Below are positions 14,385 to 21,227 of a stretch of 22,884 bases of DNA, piece by piece (within the stretch, counting starts at the first letter, position 1; each line of letters opens with the position of its first letter). A program made the position numbers and the translations under genes. Below the pieces are notes generated by a model that was not told the DNA's origin, did no database searches, and saw only the letters and a list, made by a program, of their open reading frames with translations. Origin of the DNA: Nitrospinota bacterium (GTDB lineage: Bacteria; Nitrospinota_A; UBA7883; JACRLM01); the NCBI GenBank assembly GCA_015231995.1, contig JADGAO010000022.1:1-22884 (forward strand). The letters run 5' to 3'.

Positions 14385-16327
14385 TACTGTATTAACATCC
14401 TGAACGAGATCAAAAGCATCAACCCTGTGTAAATCCATCGCAGGACGTTCACCGGCACCACTTTGGTCAGCCAGGAGCCGACCATTCCGCCGACGTAAGC
14501 GCCGGGAGTTATGATAGCCGCCAGCGTCAACGGGACTGTCCAATTAAACTCGCCGATCGAAACTCCGTGAATGACGGAAACCACCGAACAGACGAGCGAC
14601 GACATGAACACGAGCACGGCGCTGTTTGCGATCGCGGTCTTTAACGGCTGTTTGCCAAGATACTGCTGGAGCGGAACCTCGATAACGCCGCCGCTTATGC
14701 CCAGAATACCGCTGACGACGCCCATAGGGAGGGCCAGCATGGCCTGCAACGTCCTGCTCCACGGAGCGTCGCCATCCCCCGTCTCGCCACCGGCGGATTC
14801 GGCTCCGTCGCCTCCGTCCCTGGCGGACGCTCCCGATACGATGTCGTTGAGAATCTGCACAGCCACCAGGAAAGCGAATACGCCGAGTATATGTCTTACC
14901 GTGGTCGCATCGAGATAGTTGCCGGCGAAATAGCCGATGATGACGCCCAGTATCGCCCAGGGAACGAGGGGCGTGACATGGTCCCACGAAATAAGGGACG
15001 CCCGGTTATAGCGTAACGACGCGGCGCCGTATATGAAAATGTTCGTGATGTAAGCCACCGGGCGTATGAGAAGCATCCCATAGCCGAACACGAGGATCAA
15101 GCCTGTCACCTTGATTACCCCGCCGCCCATCGTCATCATCCCGCCGCTCACCCCGGAAATGAAACCGAGAGCCAGCAGGCCGATGACCGACTTGAAGGAA
15201 AAACCCCACAGGGTAGTCCCCGGGGAATGCTCGACGTCAACCGCCGCCTGGGACTGGACAGGGAGCGTCCCGGCGACATTCAACCCTATGGCGGCCGGAT
15301 ACGGGCTTGTGTTGGCGCCCTGCTGATTGACATAATTTCTCGCCATCTCCCACCATCCGCCCCTAGCGGAGGTGGATGGAGCCGTTCCGGCGACGCCAGC
15401 GTCCAGCGGCGATCGGAAAGCCGCATTCCTCCCGGTTTCCGGTTCGCCCAACGGGGTTTGAAAAGGCGGAGGAGGAGGCGCGACAGACTGCGCCAGGCCT
15501 CCGGGGGGTTGCAGATCGACCCCGAATTGAATGTTGGCGATATCCTGGAAATGGGTGGCGATTATAGAAGAGGGGATGGTAAATCCGGTCAGCGCGCCGC
15601 CCGGACGCACAATAGCCACGTTCATGCCGATGACGGAGCCGTATGTGTTGACAAGCGGCCCGCCCGTCTGCTCCCACGAATTCACGGCGTCCGAGATTAT
15701 CATGTTGGAATATATCTCTTTGCCGACATTTACGGAGCCGCTTACGTCAAGAATGGTTCCCGGGCGCAACGCGGTCCCGGCATTGCCGTACCCGCTGACG
15801 GCGAATACTCCCTGGCTCAGGCTCACCTGAGCGTGATCCTCGAAACTGAGGAACGGGAACCTTTCCACCGAGATTATCTTGATCAAAGCCAGGTTGTGCT
15901 CCGGCGCGACCTTCACTATCTGCGCGTCGTATTGTTTCGGGCCGGTGGCGGACTGGAAGACGGCGACCAGGTCGGGATACGGCTTGATTATGTTATGCGC
16001 GGTGATGGCGTATCCGGACGGGTCAACGATAAAAGCCGACCCCACCGGTAGCGGGGCCTGGTTCCCGTTCCCGGCGGAAGCCCCGGAAACGCTTATAACC
16101 GCGCTCTGCGGAAAATGCCTCGCCAACGCGACATTCTTGCCTACCGAACTTAGTTTTCCAAAAGGCCACACTTTGGTTACGGAGGAAATGTCCCGATTCG
16201 CCCTATCCCCGGAGACATGGAACGCCCAGATGATGGTCCAGAAATAGAAAAGCGCGATGGCCACGGTCATGGCTTTCCATGGACGCTTGCAGAAAGCAGG
16301 GCCTTTATTTCCCGGATTGCCGCTCAC
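14384..16327 (-). CDS. mamO: MamO, degenerate protease fused to TauE/SafE transporter
   Basis: A 647-residue two-part protein. After an N-terminal membrane helix (about 19-37) comes a trypsin-like domain (about 60-265) in which the catalytic triad is altered: histidine is kept in GYAITAHNII (H111), the aspartate position is asparagine in EHNLALIK (N145), and the serine is threonine in SWEQTGGPL (T221). A proline-rich linker leads to a TauE/SafE permease domain (about 378-647; GFISGVSGGMMTMGGGVIKV and GVVSGILGISGGVIEVPLQQ are its two glycine-rich repeats). This is the MamO architecture. MamO is an inactive protease that promotes magnetite nucleation and is needed to activate MamE; its TauE half is essential. 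The start is GTG with GAGG ten bases upstream, 37 bp after mamM. No mamN lies between mamM and mamO, unlike Magnetospirillum. Confidence 0.95.
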   Translation of the reverse strand: MSGNPGNKGPAFCKRPWKAMTVAIALFYFWTIIWAFHVSGDRANRDISSVTKVWPFGKLSSVGKNVALARHFPQSAVISVSGASAGNGNQAPLPVGSAFIVDPSGYAITAHNIIKPYPDLVAVFQSATGPKQYDAQIVKVAPEHNLALIKIISVERFPFLSFEDHAQVSLSQGVFAVSGYGNAGTALRPGTILDVSGSVNVGKEIYSNMIISDAVNSWEQTGGPLVNTYGSVIGMNVAIVRPGGALTGFTIPSSIIATHFQDIANIQFGVDLQPPGGLAQSVAPPPPPFQTPLGEPETGRNAAFRSPLDAGVAGTAPSTSARGGWWEMARNYVNQQGANTSPYPAAIGLNVAGTLPVQSQAAVDVEHSPGTTLWGFSFKSVIGLLALGFISGVSGGMMTMGGGVIKVTGLILVFGYGMLLIRPVAYITNIFIYGAASLRYNRASLISWDHVTPLVPWAILGVIIGYFAGNYLDATTVRHILGVFAFLVAVQILNDIVSGASARDGGDGAESAGGETGDGDAPWSRTLQAMLALPMGVVSGILGISGGVIEVPLQQYLGKQPLKTAIANSAVLVFMSSLVCSVVSVIHGVSIGEFNWTVPLTLAAIITPGAYVGGMVGSWLTKVVPVNVLRWIYTGLMLLISFRMLIQ

Positions 16328-16364
16328 TTGTCACACACCTCAATGATCACCCATGGACCGCGAA

Positions 16365-17306
16365 TCATTTCTGCGCCGTCCGGCTCAGTTGCGCCAGCTC
16401 CTCTTTGGCCGTCGCTATCTCCGCCGAAAAATCGCCATCGGGCACAAAATGGGCGTTGACCGCACCGACATGGCCCACCGAATTGGAGATAGCCTCTTCC
16501 ACTTCCTCCGTCAATTTTTTCGCCTTGAGCGTTTTCTCCTCCGGGTCGACCACGACGACGATGTCTATCCACAATTCCTGCCCGATCCGCCGGGTCTGGA
16601 TTTCCTTGACGGACTTGATCCCCTCGATCCCCAGAGCGGTCTGCCTTATTTTCTCGACAGTGTCTTTGGGCGCGCTTGAATCCATCAAGCCCTGGAAAGC
16701 CTCCCAGAACGTCTCCCCGCCAAGATAGAAAAGATGCAGGGTTTCGCTGATGGCCACGGCGGAGTCGAGCCAGGTGAGGCCGAGGTAATGCGAGCCGATT
16801 ATGCCAACCGCGACCGCGATAGACGAGTTTTTGTCCGAGTGATGGTGCTTTGCCAGCGTCATCACCATCGGGCTGTTTATTTCGCAGGAGACGCAACTGG
16901 TGTAGTCGCTCATGACATGGTTGACCACCACCGAAAAAACCGCCGCCCAAAGGGCGATCAGGTGCGGGGCCTCGTGTTTGCCCTCAAGCAGGCTCTCGGC
17001 GGCGTAATAGAAGATAAGCCCGGTTATCAGCAGGAAAATTATGCTTACCGCCCCGGCCAGTATGAACTCGACCTTGCCGTGGCCGTAAGGATGCTTCTTG
17101 TCCAGCGGCTTCTTGGAGGCTTTGAGGCCGACGATGATAAGGGCCGAGGTGAAAACGTCCTTGGCCGAATACAGAGAATCCGCGACAAGGGCCTGAGAGC
17201 CGGAAATAAGCCCGGTAAAAAGCTTCATGGCGACCAGGGCCATGTTGCAGATGAGCCCGATCCAGCCTACGGACTCATAACAGACTACGCACCTTTTATA
17301 TCTCAC
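16365..17306 (-). CDS. mamM: MamM, cation diffusion facilitator
   Basis: A 313-residue CDF transporter recognised as MamM by its N-terminus (RCVVCYESVGWIGLICNM), KPLDKKHPYGHGKVEFIL, APHLIALWAAVFSVVVNHVM and NSPMVMTLAKHHHSDKN blocks. The transport site is Y46, D50, H154 and D158, the YD-HD set of MamM that differs from the HD-DD set of MamB. The C-terminal cytoplasmic domain (about 210-300) senses metal and dimerises. MamM imports iron into the magnetosome and stabilises MamB. The start is GTG with only a weak AGG nearby. It follows the 67-residue protein by 42 bp and precedes mamO by 37 bp. Having mamM and mamB in one cluster supports a functional heterodimer. Confidence 0.95.
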   Translation of the reverse strand: MRYKRCVVCYESVGWIGLICNMALVAMKLFTGLISGSQALVADSLYSAKDVFTSALIIVGLKASKKPLDKKHPYGHGKVEFILAGAVSIIFLLITGLIFYYAAESLLEGKHEAPHLIALWAAVFSVVVNHVMSDYTSCVSCEINSPMVMTLAKHHHSDKNSSIAVAVGIIGSHYLGLTWLDSAVAISETLHLFYLGGETFWEAFQGLMDSSAPKDTVEKIRQTALGIEGIKSVKEIQTRRIGQELWIDIVVVVDPEEKTLKAKKLTEEVEEAISNSVGHVGAVNAHFVPDGDFSAEIATAKEELAQLSRTAQK

Positions 17307-17348
17307 TGCCTATACGTCGAAAATGCGGCGAATTGCTTACGGCCACAG

Positions 17349-17552
17349 TTATTGAATAGGAATCCGGTCCATCCCCGGTGAAGCGAGCGCAGACCGCTTG
17401 CCCCCCCCGGGCAGGGAACTGGCGTAATTGGCGATAAGGTCTATTACGCCGTCGAAGCGGTCGAAAGCTTTCGGATACACTCTCTTCGCCACTTCGTAAG
17501 CCAGCGCGCCCGCGAAAGCTCCCACAAAAACGCCAGCGAGGAATTTGCTCAT
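17349..17552 (-). CDS. 67-residue membrane-anchored protein of unknown function
   Basis: A 67-residue protein with one N-terminal hydrophobic helix rich in Gly/Ala (MSKFLAGVFVGAFAGALAYE), a basic/amphipathic segment (VAKRVYPKAFDRFDGVIDLI) and a Gly/Pro/Ser tail (SSLPGGGKRS) with no predicted fold. The ribosome site is good (GGAGG, four bases before the ATG). It sits between mamL and mamM with gaps of 33 and 42 bp, inside an otherwise standard mam order. It does not resemble MamI (two helices, usually near mamE), MamN (a large transporter) or MamC. The helix pattern is reminiscent of YtxH-type small proteins, a weak likeness. A magnetosome membrane location is inferred from context. Confidence 0.7.
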   Translation of the reverse strand: MSKFLAGVFVGAFAGALAYEVAKRVYPKAFDRFDGVIDLIANYASSLPGGGKRSALASPGMDRIPIQ

Positions 17553-17585
17553 TTCGCCTCCATGGTAGTCGTCAGGTTTGCGGAT

Positions 17586-17825
17586 TCATTCATCGTCTTC
17601 TTCCTTATTCTCTTTCTTCGCTTTCTTCCTGCCGTTAACCGCGCCGGCCAGATGTTGCAGAGTGCAGACAAGAAAACCGACCAGCACGGACGCCCAGACT
17701 ATAATGATCAGCGGGAGATGAACCTCCGGCCCGAATATGAACCTTATCGTCACCTGGTTGAGGTTTTGCGCCGAAAACACCAGCAACAAAGCCCCCAATA
17801 CGAGCGAAATTACGAGCCTGGGCAT
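17586..17825 (-). CDS. mamL: MamL-like LapA-domain membrane protein
   Basis: A 79-residue protein with two membrane helices (about 4-18 and 38-62) separated by QNLNQVTIRFIFGPEVHLPL, the LapA/DUF1049 layout, then a highly charged tail (GRKKAKKENKEEDDE). MamL has the same size, two helices and a basic tail, lies directly after mamK in Magnetospirillum, and is essential for making the magnetosome membrane, perhaps through its cationic tail bending the bilayer. The tail here is basic then acidic rather than purely basic, a small departure. An AAGGTG site is about six bases before the ATG. It follows mamK by 84 bp, a gap holding a hairpin. A generic LapA protein cannot be fully excluded, but position strongly favours MamL. 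Confidence 0.78.
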   Translation of the reverse strand: MPRLVISLVLGALLLVFSAQNLNQVTIRFIFGPEVHLPLIIIVWASVLVGFLVCTLQHLAGAVNGRKKAKKENKEEDDE

Positions 17826-17852
17826 TCCACACCTTTATTCAATTCGAAATCC

Positions 17853-17899
17853 GCGCCCTCAACGCCCATAAACAGGCGCGATTGAAGGGCGTCTGGCGC
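17853..17899 (-). other. Hairpin in mamK-mamL gap
   Basis: On the transcribed strand GCGCC-A-GACGCCC pairs with GGGCGTT-GAG-GGCGC across a 19-nt loop, giving a 7-bp inner stem (one G-U pair) and a 5-bp outer stem. It begins about 10 bp after the mamK stop and ends about 30 bp before the mamL start. No U-run follows, so it is better read as an RNA-stability or processing element separating highly expressed mamK from mamL than as a full terminator. Confidence 0.3.
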
Positions 17900-17909
17900 A
17901 TACGAAAAG

Positions 17910-18938
17910 TTACCGCCGGACCACGTCTCCAACCTCGTCCCAATACTGATGCGGAAGGTCCATGGCCAGCTTCAACCCGCCGGAGCAACCCGCGTAATCG
18001 GGGTCGTCGACGGTCTGCACTTTCACGTCTCCATAATCGGACAGCCGGTCCGATATATATTTATCCAGGCCGCGTATCTTCGCGCCCCCTCCGGCCAGAT
18101 AGATGTTCTGCAGGGCCGTTTCCTGCTCCTCCGGGTCGAACCCGATAACGATCCTTTCGAGGTGTTCTATAATATCCGGCATGATCGTCTCGCACGCCGA
18201 CCCGACTATATCCGTCAAATCGTAAGAAACCGGCTTGCCGTCAACCCGGAGCTTGACCGTCACGGCCTTGTCCGGTTTGCCGACGAACGAGTGTTGTTCT
18301 TTTATCCTCTTGGCCAGGTGGAGCGTCATCTGCACGTCGGGATAGGCTTCGGATATTCTTTTCTCAAGCACTTTATCTATGTAATCGCCGCCCTTTAAAA
18401 TGGTGACCTGGTCGCCCAACCCCGGCACGGTGCCTTTCATGCCGCAAATATCCGCAGTGCCCGCCCCGATATCTATGATTATCGAGTTCGTCAGCTTCTG
18501 AACATAATAGGCGACCATGAACGGCTCGGAGACGATCATGGCCACGTCCAGAACGTCCTTGGCTATCGCAAGGAGGGCTTCCTTGCTACTGAACGACGCG
18601 ATGGCCGGAACGCCGATTATGCCGACCTTGAACGCTTCGTCGTTCGGGTTCGCCAGGGACACCGCGTGTTTAAGCAGGTCGCGCGCCGCTTCGATGTCGC
18701 GCTGGCTTCCTTCCTTGAGCACGCCGTCTTCCAGCGGGAAAAAAAGGTCGAGGTAAGAGCGTTTTTCCAGGGCTTCCGATCCGTAAGCCACATGAGACCC
18801 CAGCACCTTGGCGCTGATGATGTCTTTCGGATAGCCTATGACGGAATCGACCGACACTCTCACGTCCCTGTTGGTTTTCACCATAGTCCTCGACGTGCCA
18901 AGGTCTATTCCCATAAGCAGGCTGTTTGCTTCGCCCAT
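17910..18938 (-). CDS. mamK: MamK, actin-like magnetosome filament protein
   Basis: A 342-residue actin-like ATPase when started at the ATG at 18938. Its N-terminus GEANSLLMGIDLGTSRTMVK carries the phosphate-1 motif. Further blocks are SVIGYPKDII, RSYLDLFFPLEDGVL, VSEPFMVAYYVQKLTNSIII, the phosphate-2 motif DIGAGTADICGMKGTVPG, EQHSFVGK, and the adenosine loop NIYLAGGGAKIRGLDKYI; all are typical of MamK, which is about 347 residues in Magnetospirillum. MamK forms dynamic cytoplasmic filaments that align and segregate magnetosomes. AGGAGG at 18949-18954 lies 10 nt before this ATG and 7 nt before an in-frame GTG (18941); either could be the start. The frame remains open and coding-like upstream to about 19115, so a longer form is possible (see separate entry). 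It is preceded by the mamJ-position gene. Confidence 0.93.
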   Translation of the reverse strand: MGEANSLLMGIDLGTSRTMVKTNRDVRVSVDSVIGYPKDIISAKVLGSHVAYGSEALEKRSYLDLFFPLEDGVLKEGSQRDIEAARDLLKHAVSLANPNDEAFKVGIIGVPAIASFSSKEALLAIAKDVLDVAMIVSEPFMVAYYVQKLTNSIIIDIGAGTADICGMKGTVPGLGDQVTILKGGDYIDKVLEKRISEAYPDVQMTLHLAKRIKEQHSFVGKPDKAVTVKLRVDGKPVSYDLTDIVGSACETIMPDIIEHLERIVIGFDPEEQETALQNIYLAGGGAKIRGLDKYISDRLSDYGDVKVQTVDDPDYAGCSGGLKLAMDLPHQYWDEVGDVVRR

Positions 18939-19115
18939 CACTCTTTTTCCTCCTGAAACCTTTTGTGCTTTGATGATTAACTGCGACAATATCCGCTCTT
19001 TGGCCGGATCGAATTCGTCGCTTTTTTTATATACCGACAATATTCCGGCTAGTTCGCCGCGCAACCAACCCAATAATTCGTCCCTTCCATTCCCGGTGAC
19101 GGCGCCTTTCATCAA
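18939..19115 (-). other. In-frame upstream extension of mamK (58-60 codons)
   Basis: The mamK frame is open upstream to a TTG-ATG pair at 19115/19112, encoding DELLGWLRGELAGILSVYKK, then DPAKERILSQLIIKAQK. This looks like real amphipathic helical protein rather than random translation. Its own ribosome site is poor (GGAG about 18 nt away), whereas a perfect AGGAGG sits inside it just before the standard MamK start. It may be an N-terminal extension giving a long MamK isoform (about 400 residues), or a coding remnant. It starts 20 bp after the stop of the preceding gene, typical spacing for an operon gene start. Confidence 0.45.
18949..18954 (-). promoter_or_regulatory. Strong ribosome binding site before the short mamK start
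   Basis: AGGAGG on the minus strand lies seven bases before GTG 18941 and ten before ATG 18938. It is among the strongest such sites in the window, with those of mamA and the micropeptide, and supports the short MamK start that aligns with known MamK N-termini. Confidence 0.65.
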
Positions 19116-19135
19116 CCGCTCTGGCTAATACTCCT

Positions 19136-20461
19136 TTAGTCGGCGCTTTCGTCCTTTTTGCCGGATTTACACACGCCTTTGACCGCATTGGCGATCCCGT
19201 TGGCAAGATCAACCGGCGCGGCGACAGCGCCCGTCGCCACATAACCGGCCAGCGTCCCCACGCCCTTGAACAGCGACACGACCGCGTCGGCGGCGGCTTG
19301 GGTCGCCTTGGCGGCGGTTTCTCCGGCGGCGGCGAAAGCTCCCTTGCCGCCTCCGCTCGAGTCTTTGCTTCTGCCGGCTATCTTCTCTCTGGCCGACGAT
19401 GCGGCGTCTCCAATGGAGTTGACGGCGGATTTCCCGATCTTGGTCACGCCTTTTGCGCTAGAGGTCACTACGCTGACAATGCCGGAACCCAAAGGCTCCA
19501 CCTTAACGCGGATCGTTTTATCGGACGAACCTGCGGATTGATGTTCCGAAGACTCTTCTTGTTCGGCGCGTCCGACCATCGCTTCTATTGCGGCTTTGGA
19601 TTTCATGTCTTTCTCCTTGGAGGTGTCACGTTCATCTGTTTTTTTATTAGCAGTGGCCGCAATATCGGCCAGGCTCCTGGCTTGTTCCTTCTGGGGTTTC
19701 CGGTCGCGGCTTTCGTCCCTGGACCCGCTTTTAACCATTCGTTCCACAGCCTCTGTTTTATGCGATTGATTGACCAGCGCGTCCCTCATCGCCTTGCTCG
19801 TCTTCGAGTCCGCTACGGAACCATGGCTATCTTTTGATTTTTTCATAAGATCATCCCTCGTCTCCAAATCGTCGTCTTGATTTACGCCCCGGACCTCTAC
19901 TACCCCGCTCTCAAAACTTTCCGCCGCAATAACCGGCGCCTCTTCACGCTCGTTAACGGCCACTGACGAATAGCTCGACTCCGCCTCCTCGACGACGGTT
20001 TCCGCCGTCAACTCCTGCTCGGCCATCGGGGCTGTCAGTTCCTTCTCAGGCTCCGCAACCCTCTTTTCGACCTCGGCGGTAGCGGAAAGGATAGGCTCGG
20101 CGACCGGCGGTTTACGGGTGTCCGCCACGATTATTGTTTTAACCGTCGTCGGGGCAGGCGCGGCAAAGGGCGCGTCCTGACGCGCCAGCCCTTGCCATGC
20201 GGCCGTCAGGTCTCTGCTACGGTTTTCTTTTCGAGGCGCCTGAAACTGGCTGGATTGAGGAGCCTCTTTCTTTAAAACGACGCCATGTTTGGCCTGGCCC
20301 CTTCCGGCCGGGGGAATGATGCGGTTTAAAACATTTATCCACTCGCTCGCCGACCGGCTGGAGCCGGATTTGGACGCGTCATTGCCCTTCGAGCCGGTTT
20401 CTCCCGCGTCACCGCCTCCCGTACCACCGGATTTGCCATATTCGTTCATATCCGCGCTCAC
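19136..20461 (-). CDS. Disordered acidic/Ala-rich protein at the mamJ position
   Basis: About 441 residues from a GTG at 20461 that overlaps the parA stop (GTGA) and has AAGG seven bases upstream; an ATG at 20449 and a TTG at 20476 are alternatives. Most of it is low-complexity: a Pro/Ala-rich section, a Glu/Ala/Val-rich acidic section (EKELTAPMAEQELTAETVVE), a Lys/Asp/Ser-rich section (DESRDRKPQKEQARSLADIA), then a Gly/Ala-rich C-terminus (SVVTSSAKGVTKIGKSAVNS, KATQAAADAVVSLFKGVGTL) ending in a Gly/Ala/Val helix that may touch a membrane, and a charged tail. I recognise no sequence family. MamJ (426 residues, acidic, repetitive, Ala-rich) lies between mamE and mamK in Magnetospirillum and ties magnetosomes to the MamK filament. 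Position, size and composition suggest the same job, but homology is unproven. It lacks the long acidic tandem repeats of MamJ. Confidence 0.65.
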   Translation of the reverse strand: MSADMNEYGKSGGTGGGDAGETGSKGNDASKSGSSRSASEWINVLNRIIPPAGRGQAKHGVVLKKEAPQSSQFQAPRKENRSRDLTAAWQGLARQDAPFAAPAPTTVKTIIVADTRKPPVAEPILSATAEVEKRVAEPEKELTAPMAEQELTAETVVEEAESSYSSVAVNEREEAPVIAAESFESGVVEVRGVNQDDDLETRDDLMKKSKDSHGSVADSKTSKAMRDALVNQSHKTEAVERMVKSGSRDESRDRKPQKEQARSLADIAATANKKTDERDTSKEKDMKSKAAIEAMVGRAEQEESSEHQSAGSSDKTIRVKVEPLGSGIVSVVTSSAKGVTKIGKSAVNSIGDAASSAREKIAGRSKDSSGGGKGAFAAAGETAAKATQAAADAVVSLFKGVGTLAGYVATGAVAAPVDLANGIANAVKGVCKSGKKDESAD

Positions 20462-21225
20462 GGCTCCACCTTCCAATCTATTACTTCCTTCGCCAGATCC
20501 ATGTAATCCTCGGAGCCGCGTGAGGAAGGTTTCCAGTTGACGATGGCCTGCCCCATCGCAGGGCTTTCGGCAAGCCTTATATCCCGCCTGATGACCGTCT
20601 TCGGAATGTACTTCCCGTAGCGGCCCTTGAGCAACATCACGGTTTCCTCGGAAAGTCTCACCCGCTTATCGTAAAAAGTCGGGATAACCATGGATAACGA
20701 CAGTTTTTTATTCAGCCGCTTTCTCACTATCTCGATCGTGTCTATCAGTTTTTCCATCCCGACAAGCGCGAAAAACTCCGCCTGCGCCGGGATGAACACT
20801 TCTTTGACGGCCGTAAGCGCGTTGATCGTGAGCATCCCCAGATACGGGGGGCAGTCTATGAAAACGAAATCGTATTTGCCGATAATGCTTTTCAATCCGT
20901 CGGCGAGCACTCTTTCCCTGCCCACTTTGTAATTAAGCTCGAACTCCGCCGCGGAAAGGTTGAGATGGCTCGGCAAAATGTCCACATTCTCAAGGCGGGT
21001 AGGAACGACTATTTCGTCGGCCGTCGCGCTCTCCGAAATAAGCTCGCAAACCGAAAATTTCAACTCCCCCATCGAGATGCCGGAATAAACGCTCAAATTA
21101 GCCTGCGGGTCCAGGTCGACCAAAAGCACGCGGTATCCCATTTTCCCCAGACATGCGCCCAGGTTGAAAGCGGTGGTGGTCTTGCCGACCCCGCCTTTCT
21201 GGTTGACCACGGCGATTGATCGCAT
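20458..21225 (-). CDS. ParA/Soj-family ATPase
   Basis: A 255-residue ParA-type ATPase: deviant Walker A KGGVGKTTTAFNLG (about 10-23, with signature lysine and catalytic lysine), VLLVDLDPQANLSVYSGI (Walker A'), and Walker B FVFIDCPPYLGML. IVVPTRLENVDILPSHLNLS and IPTFYDKRVRLSEETVMLL are standard ParA blocks. Length is that of chromosomal Soj/ParA without the HTH extension of plasmid ParA. It lies two bases after the mamE stop and overlaps the next gene, so it is firmly in the mam operon. No parB or parS-like sequence is visible. In a chromosome, ParA moves cargo along DNA; here it may position magnetosome chains or divide them between daughters, together with MamK. That role is inferred from context. 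Confidence 0.88.
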   Translation of the reverse strand: MRSIAVVNQKGGVGKTTTAFNLGACLGKMGYRVLLVDLDPQANLSVYSGISMGELKFSVCELISESATADEIVVPTRLENVDILPSHLNLSAAEFELNYKVGRERVLADGLKSIIGKYDFVFIDCPPYLGMLTINALTAVKEVFIPAQAEFFALVGMEKLIDTIEIVRKRLNKKLSLSMVIPTFYDKRVRLSEETVMLLKGRYGKYIPKTVIRRDIRLAESPAMGQAIVNWKPSSRGSEDYMDLAKEVIDWKVEP

Positions 21226-21227
21226 CG

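Noticed and set aside
14385..14543. Upstream extension of mamP
   Set aside because: The open frame continues 53 codons into mamO, but the ATG at 14384 overlapping the mamO stop is followed directly by the expected membrane anchor, and the extension is Arg-rich out-of-frame mamO sequence.
15227..16051. Plus-strand frame of 274 codons
   Set aside because: Antisense to the well-supported mamO protease and linker region; Arg-rich with no recognisable motif.
17349..17552. Identification of the 67-residue protein as MamI
   Set aside because: MamI has two membrane helices and usually lies before mamE; this protein has one helix and a Gly/Ser tail.
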